A stretch of 64,000 nt of DNA from Ariolimax columbianus (GCA_036924085.1 JAVGWX010000007.1:71563948-71627947); one strand, 5' to 3'. Counted from the stretch's first letter, positions 33,566 through 49,429 are shown. Numbers and translations: made by a program. The notes: generated by a model not told the origin, from the letters alone.

Positions 33566-34555
33566 CTGGTAAGGTGGTAGGGTAGAGTCTGGTCAGGTAA
33601 AAGGTATGGTCTGGACAGGTGGAGCATGGACAAGTTGAAAGCTAGAATTTGGTCAGGTGGAAGGGTAGGGTTGTCAGGTGGAAGTGTAAGGTTTGACAGG
33701 TGGTTTGGTAGGATCTGAAGAGGTGGAAAGGTCGAATCTGGTCAGGTGGAAGGGTAGGGTTGTCAGGTGGTATGATAGGATCTGAAGATGTGGAAAGGTC
33801 GAATCCGGTCAGGTGGAAGTATAAGGTTTGACAGGTGGTATGGTAGGATCTTAAGAGGTGGAAAGGTCGAATCTGGTCAGGTGGAAGGGTAGCGTTGTCA
33901 GGTGGAAGTGTAAGGTTTGACAGGTGGTATGGGAGGATCTGAAGAGGTGGAAAGGTCGAATCTGGTCAGGTGGAAGGGTAGGGTTGTCAGGTGGAAGTGT
34001 AAGGTTTGACAGGTGGTAAGGTAGGATCTGAAGAGGTGGAAAGGTCGAATCTGGTCAGGTGGAAGTGTAAGGTTTGACAGGTGGTATGGTAGGATCTGAA
34101 GAGGTGGAAAGGCCGAATCTGGTCAGGAGGAAGGGTAGGGTTGTCAGGTGGAAGTGTAAGGTTTGACAGGTGGTATGGTAGGATCTGAAGAGGTGGAAAG
34201 GTCGAATCTGGTCAGGTGGAAGTGTAAGGTTTGACAGGTGGTATGGTACGATCTGAAGAGGTGGAAAGGTCGAATCTGGTCAGGTGGAAGGGTAGGGTTG
34301 TCAGGTGGAAGTGTAAGGTTTGACAGGTGGTTTGGTAGGATCTGAAGAGGTGGAAAGGTCGAATCTGGTCAGGTGGAAGTGTAAGGTTTGACAGGTGGTA
34401 TGGTACGATCTGAAGAGGTGGAAAGGTCGAATCTGGTCAGGTGGAAGGGTAGGGTTGTCAGGTGGAAGTGTAAGGTTTGACAGGTGGTTTGGTAGGATCT
34501 GAAGAGGTGGAAAGGTCGAATCTGGTCAGGTGAAAGGGTAGGGTTGTCAGGTGGT
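33566..34555. repeat. minisatellite, 5' domain with about 68- and 95-bp higher-order units
   Basis: Composite unit 'gaagtgtaaggtttgacaggtggtatggtaggatctgaagaggtggaaaggtcgaatctggtcaggtg', with or without an extra 'gaagggtagggttgtcaggtg' insert. About a dozen copies; the presence or absence of the insert alternates. Confidence 0.93.
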
Positions 34556-36930
34556 ATACTAGGGTCTGAACAGGTGGATAGGTAGGGTCTGGACAGATGG
34601 AAAGGTAGGGTCTGGACAGGTGGAAGGGTATCGTCTGGACATGTGGAAAGGTACTGTCTGGACAGGTGAAAAGGTAGGATCTGAACAGGTGAAATGGTAG
34701 CGTCTGGACAGATGGAAGCGTAGCGTATGAGTAGGTGTAAAAATACGGTCTGGACAGGTGGAAGAGTAGGGTCTAGATAAATGAAAAGGTAGTGTTTGGA
34801 CAGGTGAAATGGCGGGGTTTGTACATGTGGAATGGTAGCGTTTGGACAGGTCAGACAGAAGGGTAGGGTCTGGACAAGCGCAATGGAAGGGTCTGGACTG
34901 GTGGAAGGGTAGGGTCTGGACAGTTTAAATGGTAGGGTCTGGACAGGTTAGATGGTAAGGTCTGGACAAGCGCAATGGTAGGGTCTGGACTGGTGGAAGG
35001 GTAGGGTCTGGACAGGTTAAATGGTAGGGTCTGGACAGTTTAAATGGTAGGGTCTGGACAGGTTAAATGGTAGGGTCTGGACAAGCGCAATGGTAGGGTC
35101 TGGACTGGTGGAAGGGTAGGGTCTGGACAGGTTAAATGGTAGGGTCTGGACAGGTTAAATGGTAAGGTCTGGACAGGTTAAATTGTAGGGTCTGGACAGG
35201 TTAAATGGTAGGGTCTGGACAGGTTAAATGGTAGGGTCTGGACAGGTTAAATGGTAGGGTCTGGACAGGTTAAATGGTAGGGTCTGGACAGGTTAAATGG
35301 TAAGGTCAGGACAGGTTAAATGGTAGGGTCTGGACTGGTGGAAGGGTAACGTTTGGACAGGTCAGGCAGAAGGGTAGGGTCTGGACAGGTTAAATGGTAG
35401 GGTCTGGACAGTTTAAATGGTAGGGTCTGGACAGGTTAAATGGTAAGGTCTGGACAGGTTAAATGGTAGGGTCTGGACAAGCGCAATGGTAGGGTCTGGA
35501 CTTGTGGAAGGGTAGGGTCTGGACAGGTTAAATGGTAGGGTCTGGACAGGTTAAATGGTAAGGTCTGGACAGGTTAAATGGTAGGGTCTGGACAGGTTAA
35601 ATGGTAGAGTCTGGACAGGTTAAATGGTAGGGTCTGTACAGGTTAAATGGTAGGGTCTGGACAGGTTAAATGGTAGGGTCTGGACAGGTTAAATGGTAAG
35701 ATCAGGACAGGTTAAATGGTAGGGTCTGGACTGGTGGAAGGGTAACGTTTGGACAGGTAAGGCAGAAGGGTAGGGTCTGGACAGGTTAAATGGTAGGGTC
35801 TGGACACGTTAAATGGTAGGGTCTGGACTGGTTAAATGGTAGGGTCTGGACTGGTTAAATGGTAGGGTCTGGACTGGTGGAAGGGTAGCGTTTGGACAGG
35901 TCAGGCAGATGGGTAGGGTCTGGACAGGTTAAATGGTAGGGTCTGGACAGTTTAAATGGTAGGGTCTGGTGGGGTTAAATGGTAGGGTCTGGACAGGTTA
36001 AATGGTAAGGTCTGGACAGGTTAAATTGTAAGGTATGGACAGGTTAAATGGTAGGGTCTGGACAAGCGCAATGGTAGGGTCTGGACTGGTGGAAGGGTAG
36101 GGTCTTGACAGGTTAAATGGTAGGGTCTGGACAGGTTAAATGGTAAGGTCTGGACAGGTTAAATGGTAGGGTCTGGACAGGTTAAATGGTAGGGTCTGGA
36201 CAGGTTAAATGGTAGGGTCTGGACAGGTTAAATGGTAGGGTCTGGACAGGTTAAATGGTAAGGTCAGGACAGGTTAAATGGTAGGGTCTGGACTGGTGGA
36301 AGGGTAACGTTTGGACAGGTCAGGCAGAAGGGTAGGGTCTGGACAGGTTAAATGGTAGGGTCTGGACACGTTAAATGGTAGGGTCTGGACTGGTTAAATG
36401 GTAGGGTCTGGACTGGTTAAATGGTAGGGTCTAGACTGGTGGAAGGGTAGCGTTTGGACAGGTCAGGCAGAAGGGTAGGGTCTGGACAGGTTAAATGGTA
36501 GGGTCTGGACAGTTTAAATGGTAGGGTCTGGACAGTTTAAATGGTAGGGTCTGGACAGGTTAAATGGTAGGGTCTGGACAGGTTAAATGGTAGGGTCTGG
36601 ACTGGTGGAAGGGTAGCGTTTGGACAGGTCAGGCAGAAGGGTAGGGTCTGGACAGGTTAAATGGTAGGGTCTGGACAGGTGAAATGGTAGGGTCTGGACT
36701 GGTGGAAGGGTAGCGTTTGGACAGGTCAGGCAGAAGGGTAGGGTCTGGACAGGTTAAATGGTAGGGTCTGGACAGGTTCAATGGTAGGGTCTGGACAGGT
36801 TAAATGGTAGGGTCTGGACTGGTGGAAGGGTAGCGTTTGGACAGGTCAGGCAGAAGGGTATGGTCTGGACATGTAGAACCGCAGTCAGGACAGGTGGAAT
36901 GGTTTTGACACGTGGTATGGTCTAAATACA
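34556..36930. repeat. 23-bp minisatellite 'ggtctggacaggttaaatggtag', 3' domain
   Basis: About 100 units. Spaced through it are variant blocks 'ggactggtggaagggtagcgtttggacaggtcaggcagaagggta' near 35335, 35735, 35880, 36296, 36440, 36605, 36700 and 36825. Segments of roughly 400 bp between them are near copies of each other, showing segmental duplication within the array. Confidence 0.95.
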
Positions 36931-37985
36931 TTGAAAAGTAGGATCAAGATAAGTGGCCACACTCGTGATGCCGTGCAAGCAGGAAGGGGACCAATAGCGA
37001 AGTAAGGAAGACAAGCCTGACAGAAACATATGTTAATATCAAATGCACTGGGTAAAAGACCTAACGAAACTCGAGTAAAGTCATTTCGCTCGATGAAGAT
37101 CTCACGAACAAGGAGAAAGTAGTAATACTATTAGGTTGTTTCATATGTTGTGTCCTATGCATCTCATTTTTTATATGAAAAAAAACAAAAAACAAACAAA
37201 CTTTTAGGGTTTGGTAGCGGGAGATTGAGACCGAACGAATCCAAGCCAAGCCAAAAACTTAAAAATGTATGAACTGATTTTAGTCTGGCTCGCTTCCGCA
37301 AGTCTATGCTTGCTATTACTTTATACATCTGGCAGTGAGGATAAGACTCGGATACATCTTATGATGAAAGTATCTAGTTGTATTCTTATTGACAAATCTG
37401 GCCTTTACAACAGACTGAACATTTATGTTTACACAATCACAAATATTTTTTCTTTGTTAATGCTAAACATATGTCTAGACTTGTTCCTTCAATCTGGCAA
37501 AAACAATTTGTGTTGTACAGTCGCAATGAAATTTTTATCTGTTAATTCTAAACATATGCCTAGAGTTGTTACTTAAAATCTGGAAAAACCATTTTTTTAT
37601 CGAAAAAGTAAAGATACTAAGAGGTGCAAAACTTAATGCATATCTGATAATCTTGCAAAACAGCTCTTCCAGGATTGATAATTCTGACCGGAAACAACTC
37701 CTGTTCTGCAGGTAGGCTGGGGACAGCCAATGGTTAAGGAGGCAGTCCAAAACAATTACATGGTGAAGACGGTTGCACACTAGGCGCACAACGCAGTGCA
37801 GCGCAATGAGTTTAATGATGACACCTAAATCACTCAAATAGATGGTGCTCGACCCAAGGAGACCAGCGAGGTACGGAGAGTGCCGGACCTCTTGCCCCGA
37901 AGAGGTTTATCAAATGCTACTGTGGTCCTCTATCTACGCGCGCGGTGGATACAAGGTGCGGAGAACTAGGGACTAAAATGTAGGA
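36931..37985. other. intron with a family C head fragment; no gene recognised
   Basis: 37203-37256 on the minus strand reads 'ttggcttggcttggattcgttcggtctcaatctcccgctaccaaaccc', the start of SINE family C, truncated after about 50 bases. Nothing else recognised. Confidence 0.55.
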
Positions 37986-37989
37986 AAAA

Positions 37990-40240
<2,251 letters not shown>

Positions 40241-40244
40241 CAGG

Positions 40245-43008
40245 CGTGTTAGGTTACTGACTGGTGGATCAGTCATCGGCCAATGATCCCAAGCAAAGCA
40301 AAAGAATAGAAAAACAACTACATTAAACTAGGTCCAAGTAATAAAAACTTCAACGGACATAGACATGTCAACGTTCGATAACGTGGCATGTTTTTGCTGA
40401 AGACATGTTACACCTGGTTTGATTGAAACTCGGTCTAACGTCTGTCTCCTGAGTTATGTGCCCGAAAGGATCATATTCACGTCATTGTGAATCTTTTTAA
40501 AATGCCCTTTTTGATCCACGTACACTGTCCTGTTTAGCTTTCGGTGTTGTGTATCAACCAATCTCCAACTACTCCATTTAATATACAAGTAGGTCGGTTG
40601 CGCTCTTACATTAACTGTTCGCTGCAATAGGTCTCCAGGGTCTTGTCACTTGCTTTTACGATATACTCTAACTGTTAGTCCATCAACTTTTGTTATCGTC
40701 CAACTTACAGTGTTGATCTACATTCCAGTGTCCTTCATTCTTTACACTTATTACAAATAGAGATGGGCTGGTCACGGCAGGAATAGACAGCGTGGTAGAG
40801 ACATGAAACATTCAGGTACATGTGTGGGTGGGGTCTACTGTCATGGCAATGCTGTGGTTCCTGTTCACGATAAAGCTAACATTGTTGCTTCAAAAACCCA
40901 TAGTGGGGACATGACATGCATACTGAAATAATAAGTCAATCAACGACAGCTAGTTGTGTTAGACGATAACACGGCAAGGATGAATCTATAATCGATATAA
41001 TGCAGAAATTTGGGATCAGACGTGATCGAGTAACACAAACACAAGAAGGCGAAGCTGGATTGTGTACAATCATCGAACTGCTGGAACAATCAGTATCCAC
41101 GCCATTTACCTTTGACTGAGAAAGAATGAATAACAATGGGTCTGCCCAGAATGCAGTGGTGTCGATTTTGCTGAACGTATTTTTAAAATCTGCTCCCTAT
41201 TCCTGTTGGACACACACTAACTATACAATCATCAAATCGATAATGATAATTTTTTAAACTAAATTACCCACGCAACCTTTTTCGTTATCCGCTCTCTGTG
41301 GAATTAACCGTAACAGGTATAGGCTAACAGCCCACGGAGATAACACTACAACAATCATATCATAATTACAGTAACGCTGTCCAGGACAAACAACCCGCTA
41401 TCTCATTAACGTGATAACCTGGGCCACAATCACTGAGCAAACCAAGCTCACGTTTAGTCATTCTTACGAGCAAACCTCACGCGCTGACACAGGATTCAAT
41501 AGGAAAGGTAAACACGCGCTACTGGAGCAGATATGCCAGGTTTGCGATGATTCTATTTTCCTGAATCTGTCCGATTGATCTATTAAAAACATGCCCATTA
41601 CATATCACTAACTTTCGACTCTTTACATCATTAGCAGACATTACAGTGATGAAATGTTCTCGAATTAAGCACGCCTATAAACTACAGGTTTTCAAACTGT
41701 GTGTTGCAAGACACTAGTTGACCATACAGTCGTCTGTCTATATGTGCTAGAGAACTTTTATTCGCAGAAATTTTCTATATGAAGTATGTTTAAATAAAAA
41801 ATAAATAAGGATCAAGTAAAACATCACAGCGTGGTTCGCCGGGGTACTTGTGTATTACAAGGACATGAATAGCACCACTGTCCCACGGAGAGCATGTCGT
41901 AATAGGAGACTAATTGTGTGACATGGCATAACACCGGCCATGGTTAGGTGGTTTGTTAACAGCAGCAGCTGCAGGTCTACTTTGCTTTAGTGTTTGAGTC
42001 TATTAAGATGGACTCGCACATCGGTTAACCACCCTCCGTGGCGCTTGTCCCCACGCAGCGAAGAAATAAGCTGCTCTAGCCTAGCCCGCTACGAAGCAAG
42101 TCCTCATTCCGGCTACATCCAGCCCACGCCAGAGTTTGGACATGCACAAGGGCATCTGCCCATGTAGAAGTACAGGCCGACTAAGACAACACAGCACCGA
42201 CGTTACATCTTCGCAGATTTAACTATTACAAATAAATAAGAATAATTCATTTCATTTATGGACTGTCTATTTAGTCACTGGGGTCAAATAAGTGTGCAGC
42301 AATTTTGAAGAAAAAAACAATGCAAGACTGCGGTAAACACAGTTAGTTTAAGAAGCACCTCAGTAAAGAAATGAAGTATTATCTTACACTAGGCCACTCT
42401 AAACCACAAAAGTCACACTTGAGATATTATGTCCGCTTCAGTATGTCGCGGAACATACTTCTATAGTGTCATTTTAACATTAAAATTTAGCCACCGCTTT
42501 TCCCTTCCTTGTATCGACCATCAAACTTACCTTTGCAGATCAGATAACCTATCAGGATGTATACCATGTATCTATTCTTTCCTTCTTCTCTCTTCCTGAC
42601 AGTTCTTGTTGTCTGTATCAGCATCAGTCTAGAACTAAAAAAGTCCCCGTTCCTTTGTGTGAGGCTAGAAACGATCGCAGCCTTCGTACCTTCACTTGGA
42701 ATCCTATTCCCCAATTACAAAATCAATGCTGTCTTTGCCCGCAAGCACTCGTCTATGATGACTGTATTTATAATTTTCACAATTTCCAGGAATAGTCCCA
42801 GACAGTTTGCTCGGATGTACAGTGTGTGCAGGAGAGCAGGCAGCACGCGCTGAGCCCAGGGAAAATAACAAAGAGGTTTAGGACAAGGCGCTTTGTCTTT
42901 GTCACAGGAACAATGCTAGCAGAAGGGTGATACTTAGTATCATAGGTCTGTCTCGTGTCAGTATGTGTCACACTAACCAAGTCTATTGTTTACTTACATA
43001 CCTACATA

Positions 43009-43010
<2 letters not shown>
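40245..43010. other. long intron stretch, no gene recognised
   Basis: Short frames only; the longest on the plus strand (42557-42853, 98 codons, hydrophobic start) has no recognisable domain. 41930-42190 has repeat-like GC-rich sequence of unknown family. Confidence 0.4.
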
Positions 43011-43173
<163 letters not shown>

Positions 43174-43370
43174 TCCCCATCAGGTTTTGGCAGGTGTGAA
43201 GGGAGGGGTATATATGAGGAAGTCATTAAATAACAGCAATTTTATTATAAAGTGCATTGGATAGTATAACGGAAAATCTTATTTCAGGACACAAAATAGC
43301 TCTTTAGCAATATTCCATGTAGGGATTCTAAAGATAGACCAGTATGCACATGCGCAATTTAGCGTATAAT

Positions 43371-43837
43371 ATGGCCGCCCCACTGTCGACTTGCACCGTG
43401 GAAGAACAACGAGGCCTTTTTTAGTTATTTTGTGGTCAGAGGGTGTGAAACCTTGTGAAATCTACAAAAGAATGAAGGTTCAGTATAGAGACAGTATGGA
43501 GAATGTATGAATGGGTATAACGATTTAAAAACGGAAGACAAAACGTCATTGATGAACCAAGGCGCGGGAAAACATCAAGCCTAGCTAATGACGCAGTGAA
43601 ACAGCAGACTGACCAACTAATTTCAATATGTCGCGGCGCCGCACACAAAATTGTCAACGATGACCTCGGTTATAGGAAAATGTGTAGCAGATGGGTACCA
43701 AGGCAGCTGACAACGATGTAATGGAGGTGGTGCAAAATTGGCTAAAGGTCACACCTAAAGACTTTTGTTTTCTTTCTAGAAAGCTAGTGGACAGATGGAC
43801 GAATAATGCCAGGCACGGGAACTTTGTCGAAACATAA
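43371..43837 (+). pseudogene. mariner-type transposase lacking the catalytic domain
   Basis: Translation begins MAAPLSTCTVEEQRG. With a frame change it continues PCEIYKRMKVQYRDSMEN, VYEWV.RFKNGRQNVIDEPR and ANDAVKQQTDQLI (the paired helix-turn-helix region), then KIVNDDLGYRKMCSRWVPRQ. It then jumps to VVQNWLKVTPKDF and KLVDRWTN, the very C-terminus of mariner/SETMAR-like transposases. The whole DDE/D domain (roughly 180 residues) is missing. I saw no clear terminal inverted repeats. Confidence 0.85.
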
Positions 43838-43859
43838 GACACACAAAAAGTTGGCACTC

Positions 43860-44465
43860 TTGTAAAAATGTTGTTAATAAAATTAGCTGTTACGTACTGA
43901 CTATCCCTAGTAAAACCATAAGTTGTAGTCTTCTACCAAACAGCGGTTAGAGAACACAGTATCGCCTCTAATGACATGTTCTCAACGTTGACTGCGGGCC
44001 CACTGATCTTTCCTACACACCGCTACTATAGTGCATCCAGTATTCACACTGGCATACATTAATAATTGCCAATCAATTGCCCATCATAACAGTGCGTGCG
44101 TGCCCCCCCCCGCCCCCCCATGATTCACACACGTTAACTACAACGCTGGCACAAGCAACAAAACCAGGTGTAATGAAGCGCGGTGAGTCAAGCGTTCCAG
44201 CTGACCAATCATGATAATAAAACACCAACATGAAACATCTCTAAGATAAAAGGGCTTTAATAGGCTTGGCAAAGTAGAGTACACTCCACCAAGTGCGAAA
44301 TAGCCAACTAGTTTTGAAAGAACGCTATAGAGACAGTACTTTTAGATATTATGTTACAAAGAATCACAGAGTGAATAACTAGGTTTCATCAGTATTCAGA
44401 AGAACACACCAACATACAACAATATAACCTTCCACATTAGTCAATAATAGTCTCCAGTAAAAGTG
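43860..44465. other. intron, no gene recognised
   Basis: Includes a C-rich run at 44104-44119. Otherwise unremarkable. Confidence 0.45.
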
Positions 44466-44469
44466 GTAC

Positions 44470-44650
44470 AATATCAGGCACTGCTGTCGTGGATGAAGTG
44501 TTAGACAATTCGATGTATTAAACATTCAGCTTGGCCATATCCCTTCCTCGCGTTCTATCCTTCCTAGCAGTAAACCATGTACCCAATTTCAACTTGGTTA
44601 GCTAAAGATTATCGATGACGGGGATAGAACTCGGCTACTCACACGTCAAC
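44470..44650 (+). repeat. interspersed repeat family D, copy
   Basis: 'cactgctgtcgtggatgaagtgttagac' and a tRNA-like 'gacggggatagaactcggctac' match copies at 12985 and 63612. Confidence 0.5.
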
Positions 44651-44849
44651 AAAAAACTTTCATACGGGTATTCTCTGTTGACAGTGTTTGTTATGGGACT
44701 ATGTCTTTACATTACTAACACTCATCCAAAGAAGGGATGGCGAATGTGTATAAAAAAAATCGAACAAAAGGTACCCGCAAAGACAATTCTACACCTCAAC
44801 GTGGTGATCCTGGATAACAGACTGCAACAAGGCAGAATGGCTAAAGAGA

Positions 44850-45010
44850 AGAGATAGAAAAGAGAAGGCTAACGCTAACCCGGTACTCAAAAATGCCTGT
44901 AAAAGTCGGATGTGTCGGACCGAAAGGTGCACAAATCGCAGTCAAGATGTAAACTACGACACAACAAATTACGTTGTTCGGACAACATACTGCTACTTGA
45001 AAAGACATTG
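44850..45010 (-). mobile_element. SINE family C, partial copy
   Basis: On the minus strand: 'ttgtgtcgtagtttacatcttgactgcgatttgtgcacctttcggtccgacacatccgactttta', matching the family C core. Confidence 0.75.
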
Positions 45011-45221
45011 TCAGTGCTTGGTAACGGTAGTCAGAGAACAAAGGAATGCCAAAGAAGAAGAAGGACAACAGGTACAAATGTCTCCAAGAGTCTACCGTAC
45101 CATCGAAATGAGAGACAGAAAATCTGGAGAGATAAATTAAAGACAAACTTCAAGAAAGAAGCAAAAATGATATTTATTTCAACCAACTCCGTCGTGAAAA
45201 GGCATGGTGTCTGCTCGCGAG

Positions 45222-45226
45222 AGAAT

Positions 45227-45282
<56 letters not shown>
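45222..45282. repeat. (GA)n microsatellite
   Basis: About 60 bp of ga, directly visible. Confidence 0.97.
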
Positions 45283-45283
<1 letters not shown>

Positions 45284-45397
45284 TAAACTGCTTATATAAC
45301 CAAAAATACTTGTCTCGGCGTGAGTATGTGTGAGAGAGAGAAAATAATAAGAAAACAAAACTTACTAGCATACACTACACTGAACTCGGCGTGTGAA

Positions 45398-45399
<2 letters not shown>

Positions 45400-45471
<72 letters not shown>
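45400..45471. repeat. (GATA)n-(GA)n microsatellite
   Basis: Four gata units then about 55 bp of ga. Confidence 0.97.
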
Positions 45472-45476
<5 letters not shown>

Positions 45477-45479
45477 TAA

Positions 45480-47635
45480 ACTACCAGTACACACAAAAAA
45501 CACGACTAAATTGTCGCGCACTTCTTTAAGTAGTAAAACCAATAGTACTCGAGTGAGAAAGTCACCGAGTCAGACCACCATTAAATGTAGCAGTTTTATC
45601 CAATTTGCTGAATTTGTTACAGGCACAATGAATATCAGTGGCAGAGTAGGTTGGTCTCTCGCGGCAAAAGGGACCAGGGTTCACTTCCCGTATATAAACT
45701 TCAGTATACCCAGTTTTTAATGGCCACCTCCTGAGTTAGGGAAAGGCAGGACATGAATCTGGTCCCCTAAAACTCACACAAAGTTAAGACATTGTACCAT
45801 AAAGTAAAATACACAGTGAAAAAAAAATCATCATAAATAGTATGGTCAGATACCGCACCGAAACGAAAACACGTTACAACCAACAGGCCTTCATCAGTGA
45901 CAACAAATAACAACAATAATTAACTCAGAATCAAAGAAGAGGGGATTAATACATAAATTGGGGATGGCCTTACGCAGGAGTGAAAAAACGGGGGTACTTT
46001 ACTGAGAAGAAGGCAGGTCACTCCTTTCGATCCTGAGAGGAGAGGGAACGCCGCAGAAACCCAATTAACAGACACAGGTGGACTGAAGTGGCCAGGAGCA
46101 AGAGGGCGCAAGAAGTGGAAAAAGGCCGGGTAAGCTAGTGGCGCCAGATAAGGAAAGACCAAAAGGTGATTCAAGTAGAGAGGAAAGAGAAAAGGGGTAG
46201 ATGGAGGCAGGTATGATATGAGGATGCAATAAAAGGTGAGGAAGATATTAATGCCATGTGACTGGAGGCAGCCCATGGTTCTATCAAGTATCTACCACTT
46301 TATATTCGAGACTCCCCCGTCGCTTAGTGATGCCCTAAGACAAAGTGATGACGTGTTCAGTTTTTCCACGATTCTAAGAAAAGTGGCACATTCACAACGA
46401 TCAACATAATGAACGAAGTAGTGTGAGAACACGAATGAACAAACATTTTCCCCTTGCGTATGCTGGAGTCGCTTTCCAAGAATGTCACACAAGTTGACTA
46501 AAGAGGCGTATGCTTGGGGCTGGCAACCTCATCACGTAAAAACACAAACATTGTCACTTTCGTCCGCCATTGAAACAGGCCGGATACAGGCTTCATGTAA
46601 CGTGACCAGATGCAGTAAAGCCTTTACTTTTCATTTGAGTGAAAAGGTAAATGATTGCAAATCTTGAAAACTGGATTCATTTAAAACGTGAATGAATGAC
46701 TATATGACATTGGAAAAAAATTGATGATCCAATCTCTTTTTACGTGTTCAAACCGTCCATCTCTTCCGTCCACCTCGCCCAAACCCAGTTCATCCACCAG
46801 TATATCTCTCCTATCCTTAATTCGTCAAATTCCCTCGTCGTATTCACGCACTGCACTTTTTCTTTTTAAAATAAGTCTGTCATACTTTAATTTTGCCTTG
46901 AAAAAACTTACATTTCAAAGTTGAAGAATGATGCGTTTACTAATTCGGAATTGGCTTCCAGAGCTTCTTACGCATGCGTCCTCATCGGTACTGTAGTGTC
47001 GATAAATTTAAAGGTCGCATATTCTCTGCTGGGGTTGGTTTTTTTCCTCGCCAATTTTGGGTTAAAATTGATATTTCTAGAAAACTTTCAATTAGTTATT
47101 TAGATCTACACTGTATTATAGAATTCTTGCTCAATAACCTATAATTATGTAAAACCCAAAAACACATCCTTCCAACAGCCTTCCCTATAAAAATCCTTCC
47201 GACTCTCCCGTCCGCTTCGCATACAACCCATTAACGCATGCGCATTTGACGTCCAAACAAGCAAATTGGGTCATGCAGTCAACATTCGTTTTATTTTTTT
47301 GTATGCTGCTTTTGTTAATATTTAGAAAAACATGAAAAATATTATTTTCTATCGATTCGAAAACCTAAACAGCGAGTAATGTCCTAAGGGTAACTATAAA
47401 AAGTACAGATCATTGGAACGGTTTACAATAGTATCAGGAATAAATATATCAAACAATGAAAAGACGGACTTTCTTGGAATCCTGGTACTCAAACAGGCTT
47501 GTTAATGTATGTTGCCAGGCAGCCGATCGGCTACCTGCACTATGTACATTAAAAAAAAACACAACTTCCTGCGGCTTACTAGGCCTGGCAGAAAGTTCAC
47601 ATAATTTGGGTACAATTTGTAACTAGAATTTTCAA
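45480..47635. other. intron, no gene recognised
   Basis: 45640-45720 has a weak tRNA-like segment (ggttggtctctcgcggc ... agggttcacttccc). 46490-46640 and 57500-57560 share a short 'ggggctggcaacctcatcacgtaaaa' motif with divergence. No coding exon seen. Confidence 0.4.
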
Positions 47636-47639
47636 TTTT

Positions 47640-47836
47640 GTCCGCGCAGCGGATGTTAAGCCTACTCTTTTCGATTTATAACTGCCAAGGGATTTTTAAC
47701 ATGCTCGACAGTGCACACTACTCAGAGATCAGGGGAATTGTTACCAGAAGATCCACTTGAAAAAAAAAAACAACCTGTCTCCACCATGATTCAAGCCCAC
47801 AACCTCCAGCACCAGAGGCGGACTCCTTACTCCTGA
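47640..47836 (-). mobile_element. tRNA-derived SINE (family E), copy 2
   Basis: Body 'aaaatccctTGGCAG' and head 'gggggctcagtggtcaggagtaagg' on the minus strand match the copy at 5513-5767. A (TA)n microsatellite abuts its head. Confidence 0.75.
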
Positions 47837-47854
47837 CCACTGAGCCCCCTCCGA

Positions 47855-47856
<2 letters not shown>

Positions 47857-47925
<69 letters not shown>
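47857..47925. repeat. (TA)n microsatellite
   Basis: About 68 bp of at, then a short (CA)n. Confidence 0.98.
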
Positions 47926-47926
<1 letters not shown>

Positions 47927-47939
47927 CACACACACGCGC

Positions 47940-48340
47940 AGAAAATAAAATGTATATTGTGTATAACCAGTTATACGAAACAAAACAATAAATAAAACAC
48001 AATTCACAACATAGATTGCACACAATAGTTGTACATCACAAGCTAAGCGGGCGACAGCGTCAGATACCTGTAGTTTTGGCCTTACATGACTGCAGTTCGA
48101 TCTAAGCGAAAAATAAATTGTACCGCAGATTGGGCCCTCCTTGACGGCGTCACAGTGGCAGTTTCATGATTGTTTTTACACGATGTCGCTAGGCCAATGA
48201 ACATCCCTCTTTATTCAACTTTTATAACATACTTGGAAGGTTACAGCGACCCATTCTTCTCCACACGGGTACCGCTCAGGTAACGGGACTAGTATCTACA
48301 TATATTTATATTAGCAAATAAAGGTGCAAGGAAACACAAT
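47940..48340. other. intron, nothing recognised
   Basis: No gene or repeat family seen. Confidence 0.45.
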
Positions 48341-48343
48341 GAC

Positions 48344-48357
48344 AATTATATATATAA

Positions 48358-48441
<84 letters not shown>
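48344..48441. repeat. (TA)n microsatellite
   Basis: About 95 bp of at with three tataaa interruptions at the left end. Confidence 0.98.
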
Positions 48442-48443
<2 letters not shown>

Positions 48444-48444
48444 C

Positions 48445-49425
48445 GCCCGATAACAACAACAGTTTTGTGCACTTGAAGTTGCTTCTACAGTAAATACAAG
48501 AGAAAACAAGTCATGTTGTACTGCTTCACCAAAGCTTTATGTGGCATCTTCAATAGATATGTCTGGTCAGCTAACTGTAGTCTCACAAGCAGGTACAATG
48601 GAATGGTGTACAGTATTATAATATTTATTATGCAACAGTCTACCAGATCTATGATGTAGGTCCGATCGGTTCCCTTCCATAATGTTTTGCTTTAACTTAC
48701 AGCAGGGCCAGGTCTCCATTTCAACAGCTTCAAAATTGCTGTTTTCCGCAATTGTGTTATCAACTCAGTCCCTTTTCTCCAAAGGCACAGCTTTTAACCG
48801 CGTTGCCTATCGCAAAGGCACGTACGTAGTTTAAAAAGAAACCTATTATTTTAAACATTAGATACATAAAACTGAAGATAAATACTCCAGCAACATTTGT
48901 ATTTGTACAAAACAATTTGTAGAAGTAAAATGAATATCAAAATACAAACAAATAATGTGGGTATCAGTTATAAACATAATAGTGTCAACGATATCTTCAA
49001 CAATATGGTTTTTAGATGTCAAAAGAATGTGGTGATTGGCATGAGGTTATTAGTATGATATAATATCACAAGATTCTTGCAAGCAATTGCATAGTTTGTT
49101 TAGATTCATAATTTGAAGACTTTTTCATCTAAACTTCTAAATGAAGTCTGAATATTGTCACTAATTTTTTTTCTAAAAGTCTTATGTTTTTTTAATCCAG
49201 ATGAAGCAATGCCACCGCTGCAGTGGACCCTTTTTACAAGAAACCTGTTTCGAGCATTTTCAAGCTGTTTCAATAGTAACAGTTCTATATTCTAGTGTAG
49301 CTAACCTCATGCAATTCCGTCTTTAGTCGCCTTTTACAAAACATACGTCTATGGTCCTACTCTTTCCAACCCACGTACTATCGGGCGATATCGAGCTATC
49401 GAAAAATTAATGGTGACTATTACAG
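48445..49425. other. intron, no gene recognised
   Basis: AT-rich, no long frames, no known repeat. Confidence 0.45.
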
Positions 49426-49429
49426 CAAG

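Noticed and set aside
25660..36930. CRISPR-like repeat arrays
   Set aside because: Units are contiguous tandem repeats without unique spacers in an animal genome; these are minisatellites.
42557..42853. A 98-codon ORF with a hydrophobic N-terminus as a secreted or membrane protein
   Set aside because: No recognised domain, no promoter or splice support, and such frames are expected by chance in AT-rich intron.
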